DNA of 64,000 nucleotides. It comes from Donghicola eburneus. Its GTDB lineage: Bacteria; Pseudomonadota; Alphaproteobacteria; Rhodobacterales; Rhodobacteraceae. Where the stretch lies: the NCBI RefSeq assembly GCF_900115865.1, contig NZ_FOXY01000007.1, forward strand, positions 124,001-188,000, given 5' to 3'. Below the pieces are notes generated by a model. That model worked only from the letters and a program-made list of their open reading frames with translations. It did no database searches and was not told the DNA's origin. This document shows, in pieces, positions 25,537 to 34,367 of the stretch. A program made the translations under genes and the position numbers. Numbering within the stretch: the stretch's first letter is position 1; each line of letters opens with the position of its first letter.

Positions 25537-26235
25537 ATGGAAAAGATCGTGATTCTCACGGGTGCAGGGATTTCAGCCGAAAGCGGGCTAGGCACATTCC
25601 GCGACGAGGGCGGATTGTGGGCGGCACACCGGATCGAAGACGTCGCTACTCCCGAAGGGTTTGCCCGCGATCCGAAGCTGGTCCAGAACTTCTACAACAT
25701 GCGCCGTGCCCAAGCGCGCAAGGCAGAACCGAATGCTGCCCACTACGCCTTGGCCAAGCTGGAGCAAGAGTTCACGGGCGAAGTCATCATTGTCACCCAG
25801 AACGTGGACGGTCTGCACGAGCGCGCCGGAAGCCAGAACGTGATGCACATGCACGGCTTCCTCGAAGGGGCGCTTTGTGCCGGATGCGGACACCGCTGGC
25901 CCGCGCCGTTAAACATGAAGATCACCGACCGCTGCCCGAAGTGCAAAGAGGTCGCCACGCGCCCCGACATCGTCTGGTTCGGGGAAATGCCCTACGACAT
26001 GGAAGATATCTGGGATCACCTGCGAAGCTGCGATTACTTTGTGTCCGTCGGAACCAGCGGGAATGTCTATCCTGCCGCTGCCTTTGTACAAGACGCAGCG
26101 CGCCATGGGGCCATCACGATCGAGCTGAACCTAGAGCCCTCTGCCGTGGTGTCTGATTTCGCCGAAAGCCATTGCGGCAAGGCCAGCGACATCGTGCCCG
26201 AGTGGGTCGAGAAAATGCTGTCCGTCAGAAAATAA
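25537..26235 (+). CDS. cobB: NAD-dependent protein deacylase (sirtuin, CobB class III)
   Basis: 232 aa. NAD site GAGISAESG (10-18), catalytic H106 in HMHGFLEGA, zinc cysteines C114, C117, C133 and C136. Y53 and R56 (FYNMRR) form the YxxR pair that defines class III sirtuins and binds acidic acyl groups, so desuccinylase as well as deacetylase activity is expected. It could relieve lysine acylation arising from the acyl-CoA metabolism encoded nearby, including control of acyl-CoA synthetases such as PrpE (inference). The start at 25537 fits the family; 25495 gives an unconserved extension. Confidence 0.94.
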   Translation: MEKIVILTGAGISAESGLGTFRDEGGLWAAHRIEDVATPEGFARDPKLVQNFYNMRRAQARKAEPNAAHYALAKLEQEFTGEVIIVTQNVDGLHERAGSQNVMHMHGFLEGALCAGCGHRWPAPLNMKITDRCPKCKEVATRPDIVWFGEMPYDMEDIWDHLRSCDYFVSVGTSGNVYPAAAFVQDAARHGAITIELNLEPSAVVSDFAESHCGKASDIVPEWVEKMLSVRK

Positions 26236-26263
26236 GGGCGGGCCGTTTCCGGCGCCGCCCTTT
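26234..26263. terminator. Bidirectional terminator between cobB and the copper genes
   Basis: AAGGGCGG (26234-26241) pairs with CCGCCCTT (26255-26262), with an inner GCC/GGC stem. The T-runs are short on both sides. It overlaps the last base of the cobB stop and lies 23 bases from the convergent PCu(A)C stop. Confidence 0.6.
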
Positions 26264-26285
26264 GTGACCTAGCAGAAGGTTCGCC

Positions 26286-26780
26286 TTAGTTGCTGTTCAT
26301 CTTACCGTGGTCCATTTTGCCGTGCTGCATGGCGCCGTGGGCGTCCTGACGCTCCAGATCGACGGGGATTTGGACCTCAATCTCGCCAGCCTTTTCAAAG
26401 ACCAGCGTGACGTTCAGCATGTTCCCCTGTTCAAAAGGTGCATTGAGGCCCATGAACATGACGTGATCGCCACCGCGCGCCAGCGCGTGGGTGCCGCCTG
26501 CGGGTACGGGGAAGCCGTCTTCGTCCTGTCGCATCTGCATGACGCCGTTGCCCGCGTCGATATGGGTGTGCAGCTCAACCTTTTTCGCGGCGTCCGAGCG
26601 CGCGTCGATTAGCTGATCGTCTTCGGTGCCGGTGTTTTCGATCACAAAGAACGCCGCCCCGGATTTGGCGACAGGCGAGGCCGAGCGCGCATAGGCATCT
26701 TTGATAGCGATTTCAGCGCCTACAGACAGGGGCAGGGCGCAAACAGACAGAGCGGCAATCGCCTTGAGTGCGAAAGTCAT
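26286..26780 (-). CDS. PCu(A)C-type periplasmic copper chaperone
   Basis: 164 aa with a signal peptide (MTFALKAIAALSVCALPLSVGA). The DUF461 core shows the Cu(I) ligands: His in VELHTHID, Met in MQMRQDE and the late HVMFMG, plus a histidine- and methionine-rich tail (HGAMQHGKMDHGKM) that adds copper sites. It delivers copper to the CuA or CuB centres of cytochrome oxidase in the periplasm. It follows the DUF2946-like gene by 48 bases and is probably co-transcribed. Confidence 0.92.
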   Translation of the reverse strand: MTFALKAIAALSVCALPLSVGAEIAIKDAYARSASPVAKSGAAFFVIENTGTEDDQLIDARSDAAKKVELHTHIDAGNGVMQMRQDEDGFPVPAGGTHALARGGDHVMFMGLNAPFEQGNMLNVTLVFEKAGEIEVQIPVDLERQDAHGAMQHGKMDHGKMNSN

Positions 26781-26828
26781 AAGGATTTTCCTTGTTCGAG
26801 AATGGGATGTTTTGGTCTGAGGTTGGGA

Positions 26829-27176
26829 TCAGGCCAGAACAGGCGGTCCACGGGCGCAGGCCTGCGGGGCGGCTGCGCTGTGGGCGTTCCACGTTTCGAC
26901 AGGGAAAAAGGCGGCACTTTGGTGAGAAGGCGCAAATGTCTCTGGTTGCCATACAGCGACTGCCGCCAGCAGCGTCAGCGCGCACTCTGGGCAGTAGTGC
27001 AGGCTGGCGGGTTTCCCATCGGCGTCTACACCGACGGTCACAGGACCCGTGCCAGTACACAGCTCCATCTGCCCCACTGCGGGGGCCTGCCCGCGAATAT
27101 AGCCCATGTGCACGGCGGTGAACGCCATGAGACAGGCCAGCAGCAGGCTGAAGATATGGAAACCGAGTTTTCTCAT
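26829..27176 (-). CDS. DUF2946-like exported or membrane protein
   Basis: 115 aa from MRKLGFHIFSLLLACLMAFTA, an N-terminal membrane segment or signal. Motif MELCTGTGPVTVGVDADGKP with HYCPECALTLL is the two-cysteine pattern of DUF2946, proteins found beside copper-import and chaperone genes. The tail is rich in Ala, Pro and His. A role in copper handling is inferred from the downstream PCu(A)C gene. The start at 27176 was chosen because the signal begins there; 27242 would add an arginine-containing leader. Confidence 0.72.
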   Translation of the reverse strand: MRKLGFHIFSLLLACLMAFTAVHMGYIRGQAPAVGQMELCTGTGPVTVGVDADGKPASLHYCPECALTLLAAVAVWQPETFAPSHQSAAFFPVETWNAHSAAAPQACARGPPVLA

Positions 27177-27222
27177 CGCCAAAGATTTACGCAGACCGTG
27201 AAGCCGCCACAAGGCTGGGCAT

Positions 27223-27255
27223 AAAAAAAGACCCTGCGCCAATGGCCGCAGGGTC
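27223..27255 (-). terminator. Rho-independent terminator of rpmB
   Basis: Nine-base stem GACCCTGCG (27230-27238) and CGCAGGGTC (27247-27255); on the minus strand it is followed by seven T (complement of 27223-27229). Confidence 0.9.
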
Positions 27256-27282
27256 CCTTTTATTCGAGTGCTTAAAAGCAGA

Positions 27283-27573
27283 TTAGGCGTTTGCGGCCTG
27301 TGCTTTTGCGATCTCTTTTTTCACCTTCAGAGCGGTCGACGACAGCTCGGTGTCTTTTGCTTTTGCCAGGAACGCGTCCAGACCACCACGGTGGTCGACG
27401 CTACGCAGAGCAGCAGCCGAAATGCGCAGCTTCACGCCACGACCCAGAGTCTCGGACTGCAGGGTCACGTCGTTCAGGTTGGGCAGGTAACGACGGCGGG
27501 TTTTGTTGTTTGCGTGGCTGACATTGTTGCCAGTCATGGGGCCTTTACCGGTCAGTTCGCAGCGGCGCGACAT
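27283..27573 (-). CDS. rpmB: 50S ribosomal protein L28
   Basis: 96 aa. Begins [28 protein letters not shown], the L28 signature, followed by [10 protein letters not shown] and [26 protein letters not shown] lies before the ATG. It is a monocistronic ribosomal gene with a strong terminator, and is longer at the C-terminus than E. coli L28, as usual in alphaproteobacteria. Confidence 0.97.
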   Translation of the reverse strand: MSRRCELTGKGPMTGNNVSHANNKTRRRYLPNLNDVTLQSETLGRGVKLRISAAALRSVDHRGGLDAFLAKAKDTELSSTALKVKKEIAKAQAANA

Positions 27574-27711
27574 GTTACTTTCCTCGTTTCGATCTCGATG
27601 TCAGTGGCTGGGCGCCACTGCGCCCTCGAATATCAAAGGGGCGCAAATACCTACGCCCCCGGAATCCGTATCGCGGTCGTGTAGGTGAGTTTCAGGAGAA
27701 CGTCAAGCGAT

Positions 27712-28698
27712 TCACCCGTGACTTAGGCCCAATGTTTTCAACATTTCTTGCGCTGCAAGGCTTGGCGTCGTCTCGCCGGCTGCGACCTCTGTCCCAAGGG
27801 CCTGCATTTTATCGCGCAAGGGGCCGGGGGCCGTCAACTGCGCGAGCAGGGTTTGGCGGACCTCTTCTTCGAACCAGTAGCGGGCCTGATCTGCGCGGCG
27901 CTGATCAAAGAACCCCTGGTCGCGGCGCCAACCGGACAGGGTCTGCATCTCGTCCCACGCGGTTTGCAGGCCGTTTTCCTCTAGCGCGGAGACGCACATC
28001 GCTTTGGGAAAGCCTTCGGGGTCCTGCGGGCGCTTTCGTAGCAGGCGCAAGGCACCGGCGTAGTCGGCTTGAGTGCGGGTCGCGACGGGTTTCAGATCGC
28101 CGTCGGCCTTGTTCACCAGAATAATGTCGGCGATTTCCATGATCCCGCGTTTAACGCCCTGAAGTTCGTCACCGCCCGCGGGGGCCATCAGCAGGATGAA
28201 CAGGTCGGACATCTCGGCCACCACAGTCTCGGATTGTCCGACGCCCACGGTTTCGATCAGGATGATGTCAAAGCCGCTGGCTTCGCACAGGGCGACAGCC
28301 TCGCGCGTGCGGCGTGCCACACCGCCAAGGTGCGATTGGCTGGGAGAGGGCCGGATAAAGGCCATGGGATCGCGGCTGAGACGATCCATACGCGTCTTGT
28401 CCCCCAGAATAGAGCCACCAGAGCGCGCCGAACTGGGGTCCACCGCCAGAACTGCCACGCGCAGCCCCAGCGCGGTCAGCATCATGCCGAAGCTTTCAAT
28501 GAACGTGGATTTGCCCACACCGGGCGTCCCCGACAGGCCGATCCGCAGGCCCTGACGGCCACAGGGGCGCAGGTATTCCAGCAGTTCGGTCGCCTGTTCG
28601 CGGTGGTCTGCCCGTCCGCTTTCCACCAGCGTGATGGCCCGTGCCAAGGCCCGCCGGTCCCCCGCCAGAATGCGATCGCCCATGTCGGTGATTTTCAT
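27712..28698 (-). CDS. meaB: Methylmalonyl-CoA mutase-associated GTPase MeaB
   Basis: G3E GTPase that protects methylmalonyl-CoA mutase (or ethylmalonyl-CoA mutase) and gates B12 cofactor loading. 328 aa. P-loop GTPGVGKST (about 57-65), DPSSARSGGSILGDKTRM (about 83-100), ETVGVGQSE (about 144-152) and NKADGD for base recognition. The start at 28698 (MKITDMGDRIL) has GGAGGAAGGG upstream. It belongs with mce and prpE in propionyl/methylmalonyl-CoA metabolism, though it is not adjacent to them here. Confidence 0.93.
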   Translation of the reverse strand: MKITDMGDRILAGDRRALARAITLVESGRADHREQATELLEYLRPCGRQGLRIGLSGTPGVGKSTFIESFGMMLTALGLRVAVLAVDPSSARSGGSILGDKTRMDRLSRDPMAFIRPSPSQSHLGGVARRTREAVALCEASGFDIILIETVGVGQSETVVAEMSDLFILLMAPAGGDELQGVKRGIMEIADIILVNKADGDLKPVATRTQADYAGALRLLRKRPQDPEGFPKAMCVSALEENGLQTAWDEMQTLSGWRRDQGFFDQRRADQARYWFEEEVRQTLLAQLTAPGPLRDKMQALGTEVAAGETTPSLAAQEMLKTLGLSHG

Positions 28699-28795
28699 TG
28701 CCAAACCCTTCCTCCGTATCGCTGGCGTTTGTGCCAAGGGGGCAGGGCGCTGTCCACCCGTGGACGGGCGCTAACACCTGCGTCATAAGCACTAT

Positions 28796-31231
28796 ATGAC
28801 CGAATTGCCCATTCACGCCGCCCTCGATGACTTGATCCAAGCCCTGCGTTCACGCGGCCGCGCCGTGCTGCAAGCGCCCCCCGGCGCAGGCAAGACGACC
28901 GTGGTGCCGCTGGCGATGATGCAAGCGGGCCTGACGGACGGGCGCATCGTGATGCTGGAGCCGCGCCGCCTTGCCGCCCGCGCCGCTGCCGAGCGTATGG
29001 CCGAGACCTTGGGTGAACCAGTGGGCCAAACCGTGGGCTACCGCGTGCGCGGCGAATCAAAGGTGTCCAAATCCACCCGAATAGAGGTCGTGACCGAAGG
29101 CATCCTGACCCGCCGCATTCAGCAGGACCCCGAACTGGCAGGCGTGGGCGCGGTGATCTTTGACGAATTCCACGAACGGTCGCTGAACGCCGATCTGGGA
29201 CTGGCTTTATGTTTGGAAGTCGCAGGCGCGTTACGGGACGACCTGATGCTGGTGGTCATGTCCGCGACCTTGGACGCAGAGCCTGTGGCGGCCCTGATGG
29301 ACGCGCCTATGATCACCTCCGAAGGCCGCAGTTATCCGGTGGAAACCCGCTGGCTGGACCGCCCCCTTGGCCCCAAAGCTCGCATTCCTGAGGCAACCGC
29401 CGATCTGGTCGTTCAAGCGGTCAAAGAAACCGAAGGCGGCATACTGGTCTTCCTGCCCGGCGAAGGAGAGATCCGTCGCGTCGAGGGGCTGTTGAATGGC
29501 CGCCTGCCAGATGGCTGCGTCGTGCGCCCGCTTTTCGGGGCCATGGACTTTGCCGCCCAACGCGCCGCGATCCAGCCTTCCACGTCGGGCCGCAAGATCG
29601 TGCTGGCCACGTCTATCGCCGAAACCTCGCTGACCATTCAGGACATCCGCGTGGTGGTCGACGCGGGCCGCGCTCGCCGGTCGCGCTTCGATCCAGCCTC
29701 TGGCATGTCCCGTCTGGTGACCGAGCGCGTCACCAAAGCCGAAGCCACCCAGCGCGCAGGCCGCGCGGGACGTGTGGCCGAGGGCACCTGCTACCGCCTC
29801 TGGACGCGCGGCGAGGAGGGGGGACTGCAACCGTTCCCCCCAGCAGAAATCGAGAGCGCCGATCTGTCGGGGTTGGTGTTGGAGCTGGCCCAATGGGGCG
29901 CGGACCCCCCCGATCTGCCCCTGCTGACCCAGCCCAACGCGGGCTCCTATGCCGAAGCGACCGCGCTGCTGAAAATGCTGGGTGCTTTGGACGACACCGG
30001 GCGGATCACCGAGCATGGTCAGAAAATCACCCGCCTGCCGCTGCACCCGCGACTGGCCCATATGCTGACGGTCGCCGGGCGCGATGCGGCGCCTTTGGCT
30101 GCACTGCTGGCAGACCGAGACCCCCTGCGAGGTGCCCCGGTGGACCTGTCCCTGCGCGTCGAGGCCATCCGAGATACGCGCCGGTTCATGGAAGAGCGAA
30201 ATTATCAGCCCCACCGCCCGACGCTGGAGCGCATCAAACAAGAGGCCAAGCGCCTGTCCAAAGACGCTCCCGAAGCTCGCGGACTCAGTCTGCCCGAGAT
30301 GGCAGCATTGGCCTATCCCGACCGCATTGGTGCTCGCCGCAAGGGCACAGCGCCGCGTTACCTGATGTCCGGCGGCAACGGAGCGGTCCTTGACGAAGCC
30401 GACCCATCCGCCAACGCGCCTTACCTCGTGATTACCGACGTGGACGGCGACCGCCGCGAAGCTCGCATCCGACAAGCCATCGAGATCCGCCAATCTGACC
30501 TGCGTGCCTTGTTCGAGGACCGCATCGCTTGGCAAGACATCTGCGAATGGTCCCCGCGCGAGGGCCGCGTGATCGTCCGTAAGCAGGAACGCCTTGGCGC
30601 GATCGCGCTCGACGACCGTATCTGGCAGGATCCCGATCCGGACCTCGTTGCCCGGGCGATGCTGGACGGCGTGCGCCAACTTCCGCTGCCTTGGACAGAC
30701 GCTGCCCGCCGTTTCGCCGCCCGCGTGGAACTCGCCCGCCCTCAGGACCCGGGCCTGCCCTCGATGAAGGATGCCGACCTATTGGCTGATGCCGAAGAGT
30801 GGTTGCTCCCTTATCTCACCGGGGTGAAAACATCCGCGGCGTGGAAAAACTTTGACATGCTGCCCGCCTTACGCGCGCGGCTCGACTATGCTCAGATGCA
30901 GGCGCTGGATCAAAAGACGCCAGCCCATTTCACCACGCCCCTCGGACGGCAAATCCCGATCGACTATAGCGGCGAGCACCCCGAGATCGAACTGCGCCTG
31001 CAAGAGATGTTCGGCCAAACGACCCATCCGACGGTGGCAGGGCAGCCCTTGCGCGTGACGCTGCTCTCTCCAGCGCGGCGTCCCGTTCAAACGACGATGG
31101 ATATCCCCGGCTTCTGGGATTCCTCCTACGAAGATGTGCGGAAAGACATGCGCGGGCGCTATCCTAAACACCCTTGGCCCGACGATCCGCGCCAAGCTGA
31201 TCCGACGTTGCGCATGAAACCACGGTCGTGA
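28796..31231 (+). CDS. hrpB: ATP-dependent helicase HrpB
   Basis: 811-aa DEAH-box (DExH) helicase. Motif I APPGAGKTTV (about 27-36), motif II DEFHERS (about 122-128), SATLDAEPV, motif V ETSLTIQDIRVVVDAG and motif VI QRAGRAGRVAEG (about 320-331), then the HrpB-specific C-terminal domain with WTDAARRFAARV and ending near the PVQTTMDIPGFW block. The substrate RNA or DNA is unknown. Convergent with glyA. Confidence 0.95.
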   Translation: MTELPIHAALDDLIQALRSRGRAVLQAPPGAGKTTVVPLAMMQAGLTDGRIVMLEPRRLAARAAAERMAETLGEPVGQTVGYRVRGESKVSKSTRIEVVTEGILTRRIQQDPELAGVGAVIFDEFHERSLNADLGLALCLEVAGALRDDLMLVVMSATLDAEPVAALMDAPMITSEGRSYPVETRWLDRPLGPKARIPEATADLVVQAVKETEGGILVFLPGEGEIRRVEGLLNGRLPDGCVVRPLFGAMDFAAQRAAIQPSTSGRKIVLATSIAETSLTIQDIRVVVDAGRARRSRFDPASGMSRLVTERVTKAEATQRAGRAGRVAEGTCYRLWTRGEEGGLQPFPPAEIESADLSGLVLELAQWGADPPDLPLLTQPNAGSYAEATALLKMLGALDDTGRITEHGQKITRLPLHPRLAHMLTVAGRDAAPLAALLADRDPLRGAPVDLSLRVEAIRDTRRFMEERNYQPHRPTLERIKQEAKRLSKDAPEARGLSLPEMAALAYPDRIGARRKGTAPRYLMSGGNGAVLDEADPSANAPYLVITDVDGDRREARIRQAIEIRQSDLRALFEDRIAWQDICEWSPREGRVIVRKQERLGAIALDDRIWQDPDPDLVARAMLDGVRQLPLPWTDAARRFAARVELARPQDPGLPSMKDADLLADAEEWLLPYLTGVKTSAAWKNFDMLPALRARLDYAQMQALDQKTPAHFTTPLGRQIPIDYSGEHPEIELRLQEMFGQTTHPTVAGQPLRVTLLSPARRPVQTTMDIPGFWDSSYEDVRKDMRGRYPKHPWPDDPRQADPTLRMKPRS

Positions 31232-31233
31232 CT

Positions 31234-31291
31234 TGAGTATTTATCGCAAAAAGAAGGGCGGGTTTTCGCGTCTTTTTGCCTTCAAATACAC
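31234..31291. repeat. Pair of inverted short repeats between hrpB and glyA (copy b)
   Basis: A minus-orientation copy (31234-31256, TGAGTATTT then GCAAAAAGAAG) faces a degenerate plus copy (about 31270-31291, TCTTTTTGC then AAATACACA). Together they form a large inverted repeat whose core, GCAAAAAGA with TCTTTTTGC, is nine bases perfect. It follows the hrpB stop by two bases and could end hrpB transcripts. Confidence 0.75.
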
Positions 31292-31295
31292 AAAT

Positions 31296-31320
31296 AAAAA
31301 GGCCGCCCCGAAAGGCGGCC
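31296..31320 (-). terminator. Rho-independent terminator of glyA
   Basis: On the minus strand GGCCGCC-TTTCGG-GGCGGCC is followed by TTTTTA (complement of 31295-31300). Confidence 0.88.
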
Positions 31321-31363
31321 TGAAAACCAATCGAGCGCGCGGGCGTGCCCGCGCTCCGCTAGA

Positions 31364-32659
31364 TTAGAGGTTCGGGTACATCGGGAAGCGCGCGCAGAGT
31401 TCTGCGACTTCGCCGCGGACCTTGGCTTCGACTTCGCCGTTGCCCTCTTCGCCGTTTGCAGCCAGACCGTCGACAACTTCAATGATCCATTTGCCGATCT
31501 GACGGAACTCTTCCTCACCGAAGCCACGGGTCGTGCCGGCGGGCGAGCCCAGACGGATGCCGCTGGTGATGGTGGGCTTTTCGTCGTCAAACGGCACGCC
31601 GTTCTTGTTGCAGGTGATGTGCGCGCGGCCCAGAGCGGCCTCGGTCGCGTTGCCCTTCACGCCTTTGGGGCGCAGGTCAACGAGCAACAGGTGCGTGTCG
31701 GTGCCGTGGGTCACGGTGTCCACGCCGCCCTTGTGCAGCTCGTCAGCCAATGCCTGAGCGTTCTTGATGACCTGCTTCTGGTACTCTTTGAAGTCGGGAC
31801 GCAGCGCTTCGCCGAAGGCGACCGCTTTGGCCGCGATCACGTGCATCAGGGGGCCGCCCTGAATGCCGGGGAAGATCGCCGAGTTCACTTTCTTGGCGAT
31901 AGCTTCGTCGTTGGTCAGGATCATGCCGCCACGGGGACCGCGCAGGGTCTTGTGGGTGGTGGTGGTCGCAACATGCACGTGGGGGAAGGGGTTGGGGTAC
32001 TCGCCCGCAGCCACCAGACCCGCAAAGTGCGCGATGTCCGCCATCAGGTAGGCGCCAACGCTGTCAGCGATTTCACGGAACTTCGCGAAGTCGAGCTGAC
32101 GCGGGATCGCCGAACCGCCAGCCACGATCAGGGCAGGCTTGTGCTCGTTCGCCAGTTCCTGGATCTGGTCGTAGTCCACGTCGAGGGTCTGACGGGTCAC
32201 GCCGTACTGAACCGCGTTGAACCACTTGCCCGACTGGTTCGGCTTTGCGCCGTGGGTCAGGTGACCGCCAGCATCAAGGCTCATGCCCAGAATGGTGTCG
32301 CCGGGTTTGATGAGCGCTTGGAAGACGCCCTGGTTGGCCTGCGAGCCCGAGTTGGGCTGGACGTTGGCAAACTCACAGCCGAACAGCTGCTTGGCGCGGT
32401 CGATCGCCAGGTTTTCAGCGATGTCGACGTACTGGCAGCCACCGTAGTAGCGGCGACCCGGGTAGCCTTCGGCGTACTTGTTGGTCATGACCGAACCCTG
32501 TGCTTCGAGCACAGCAGCCGATACGATGTTCTCGGACGCGATCAGTTCGATCTCGTCGCGCTGGCGGCCCAGTTCCTGACGGATTGCGCCGAACAGGTCA
32601 GCGTCGCGGGATTCCAGCGATTCAGTGAAAAAGCCATTGTCACGGTGAGGGGCGTTCAT
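31364..32659 (-). CDS. glyA: Serine hydroxymethyltransferase
   Basis: Interconverts serine and glycine with tetrahydrofolate, supplying one-carbon units; PLP-dependent. 431 aa. [11 protein letters not shown] (about 36-46), [11 protein letters not shown], and the PLP lysine in [14 protein letters not shown] (about 228-241). The ATG at 32659 has GGAGG five bases upstream; an ATG six codons earlier (32677) overlaps that site and is less likely. Confidence 0.97.
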   Translation of the reverse strand: MNAPHRDNGFFTESLESRDADLFGAIRQELGRQRDEIELIASENIVSAAVLEAQGSVMTNKYAEGYPGRRYYGGCQYVDIAENLAIDRAKQLFGCEFANVQPNSGSQANQGVFQALIKPGDTILGMSLDAGGHLTHGAKPNQSGKWFNAVQYGVTRQTLDVDYDQIQELANEHKPALIVAGGSAIPRQLDFAKFREIADSVGAYLMADIAHFAGLVAAGEYPNPFPHVHVATTTTHKTLRGPRGGMILTNDEAIAKKVNSAIFPGIQGGPLMHVIAAKAVAFGEALRPDFKEYQKQVIKNAQALADELHKGGVDTVTHGTDTHLLLVDLRPKGVKGNATEAALGRAHITCNKNGVPFDDEKPTITSGIRLGSPAGTTRGFGEEEFRQIGKWIIEVVDGLAANGEEGNGEVEAKVRGEVAELCARFPMYPNL

Positions 32660-32824
32660 GGGTGCCTCCGAAGCCAAAGGATGTGATTGGCGCTGTTCCT
32701 ATAGGAAAGTGTAACAAAGGCAAAGATCGTAAAACGACCTAGTGCATCTTGGCCGCGGCAATGCTGGCACTTCGGGGAAACTTGTGGTTGTTTCGGAACC
32801 GACCTCTCCTTCAGGAAACAGGGT

Positions 32825-33586
32825 ATGACGATCCGAATTGCTTTTAGCGCCAGTTCCGCCCCGATTGCGCAATCCGCCAAAGAGGCTTTGGTGCGCCGTT
32901 ATGGAGAGGTCCCTCTGGAGGAGGCCGATGTGATCGTCGCCTTGGGAGGCGACGGGTTTATGTTGCAGACCTTGCACGCGACCCAAGACCTGCCAGCGCC
33001 TGTTTACGGCATGAACCGTGGCACAGTTGGCTTTCTGATGAACGAATATTCCGAGGCGGATTTGCCCGGCCGTCTGGCGCGCGCCGAAGAAGAGATCATA
33101 AATCCCTTGGCCATGAAAGCTGTGACCGTTGACGGAGAAGAGCACGAGGCTTTGGCCATCAACGAGGTCTCTTTGATCCGGAATGGTCCTCAGGCGGCCA
33201 AGTTGCGAATCACGATCGACGGACGGTTGCGGATGAAAGAATTGGTCTGCGATGGCGCGCTGGTCGCCACGCCAGCGGGGTCGACCGCGTACAACTATTC
33301 GGCGCATGGTCCGATCCTGCCGATTGGCGCAGACGTTTTGGCGCTGACGGCGATTGCGCCGTTTCGTCCCAGGCGGTGGCGCGGGGCGCTCCTGCCCAAG
33401 CGGGCCGTCGTCCGGTTCGATGTAATTGATTCGGGGAAACGTCCGGTCATGGCGGATGCAGATTCGGCGTCCGTCACCAACGTCGCCTCGGTCGAGATCC
33501 ACGTCGCGCCAGAGATCAAACACAAGATCCTGTTCGATCCGGGCCATGGCCTCGAAGAACGTCTGATCCGAGAACAATTCGTCTAA
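32825..33586 (+). CDS. nadK: NAD kinase
   Basis: Phosphorylates NAD to NADP. 253 aa, the short alphaproteobacterial form. [11 protein letters not shown] (41-51, D43 catalytic), NEVSLIRNG (about 116-124) and the NAD-binding loop [21 protein letters not shown] (about 143-163). It is followed after 41 bases by the broken DUF4396 gene, for which AGGAGAG and a TTG start are present. Confidence 0.95.
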   Translation: MTIRIAFSASSAPIAQSAKEALVRRYGEVPLEEADVIVALGGDGFMLQTLHATQDLPAPVYGMNRGTVGFLMNEYSEADLPGRLARAEEEIINPLAMKAVTVDGEEHEALAINEVSLIRNGPQAAKLRITIDGRLRMKELVCDGALVATPAGSTAYNYSAHGPILPIGADVLALTAIAPFRPRRWRGALLPKRAVVRFDVIDSGKRPVMADADSASVTNVASVEIHVAPEIKHKILFDPGHGLEERLIREQFV

Positions 33587-33627
33587 GGCCTCCGTTGGCT
33601 TCCTGAAACATTTTTCAGGAGAGCATT

Positions 33628-34316
33628 TTGGACAGTCTTGTGGCGCTTTTGTCGTCTCCGACATTTCTGATCACTTGGGGCTGCCTTGTGGTGGTCAGCC
33701 AGATCATTCTTCAGGTCGATCTTTATAAGAACAACAGCCATCTGATGTCGCTGATGAAGCTCGTGTGGAGCTTTACTCGGGGCCAATCGGTCTGACGATC
33801 TACTGGTTCTCGGGCCGCAAAGAGATTTCGGATGACGGCGACTATCGCCGCGCGTTTCGGTCCGTCGCGCACTGCTATTCTGGCTGTGGGCTGGGGGAAC
33901 TGACGGGTCTGCTGATCACCGTCGGCATTTTTGGGGCGAGCCAGTGGGTGGTCGTTCTGGTGACCTTTATGCTGGCCTATGCAGCGGGCTATGCGCTGAC
34001 AGTTGGGCCGCTGTTGCAAGACGGGGTCGGGCTGAAATCGGCGCTGAAGGACGCAGTGTTTTCAGAGACGCCCAGTATTTTTGTGATGGAGGTTGTGGGG
34101 ATCACTGTCGATCTGCTGGTGGCAGGCAACGCCGGACCGCATCAGCCGCTGTTTTGGTCCTCGCTGGTTCTGTCGCTCGGTTGCGGTCTGGTGGCGGCGT
34201 GGCCGGTGAACCTTTGGCTGATCCGTCACGGTATTAAGGAAGGCATGATGGACCCGCGCATGACTGATCACGGGGATCATCATGAGCATCACCATGGCGA
34301 GCACGCCCACGGTTAA
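33628..34316 (+). pseudogene. DUF4396 membrane protein gene interrupted by a frameshift
   Basis: A first frame starts at TTG 33628 (AGGAGAG upstream) and encodes MDSLVALLSSPTFLITWG, then NNSHLMSLMKLVW, before running off-frame to a TGA at 33793-33795. A second frame (+2) carries the rest from about 33768: ELYSGPIGLTIYWFSGRK, HCYSGCGLGE, YALTVGPLLQDGVG, MEVVGITVDL, ending in a His-rich tail (DHHEHHHGEHAHG). Together they give one continuous DUF4396 protein, a multi-spanning membrane family of unknown function. By family memory, about four residues are missing at the junction, which would fit a deletion of roughly 10 bases. A real gene restarting at GTG 33765 is possible but has no ribosome-binding site. 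Confidence 0.75.
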
Positions 34317-34321
34317 ACGAA

Positions 34322-34350
34322 AATGGCCACCCTGTGATGGGGTGGCCATT
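34322..34350. terminator. Bidirectional terminator between the DUF4396 locus and prpE
   Basis: Eleven-base stem AATGGCCACCC (34322-34332) and GGGTGGCCATT (34340-34350). A-rich sequence on the left and TTGTTCAGTCTT on the right allow use in both directions. Confidence 0.82.
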
Positions 34351-34367
34351 GTTCAGTCTTCAATACC

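Noticed and set aside
31619-32686. 355-codon plus-strand frame opposite glyA
   Set aside because: Shadow of glyA; no ribosome-binding site or domain.
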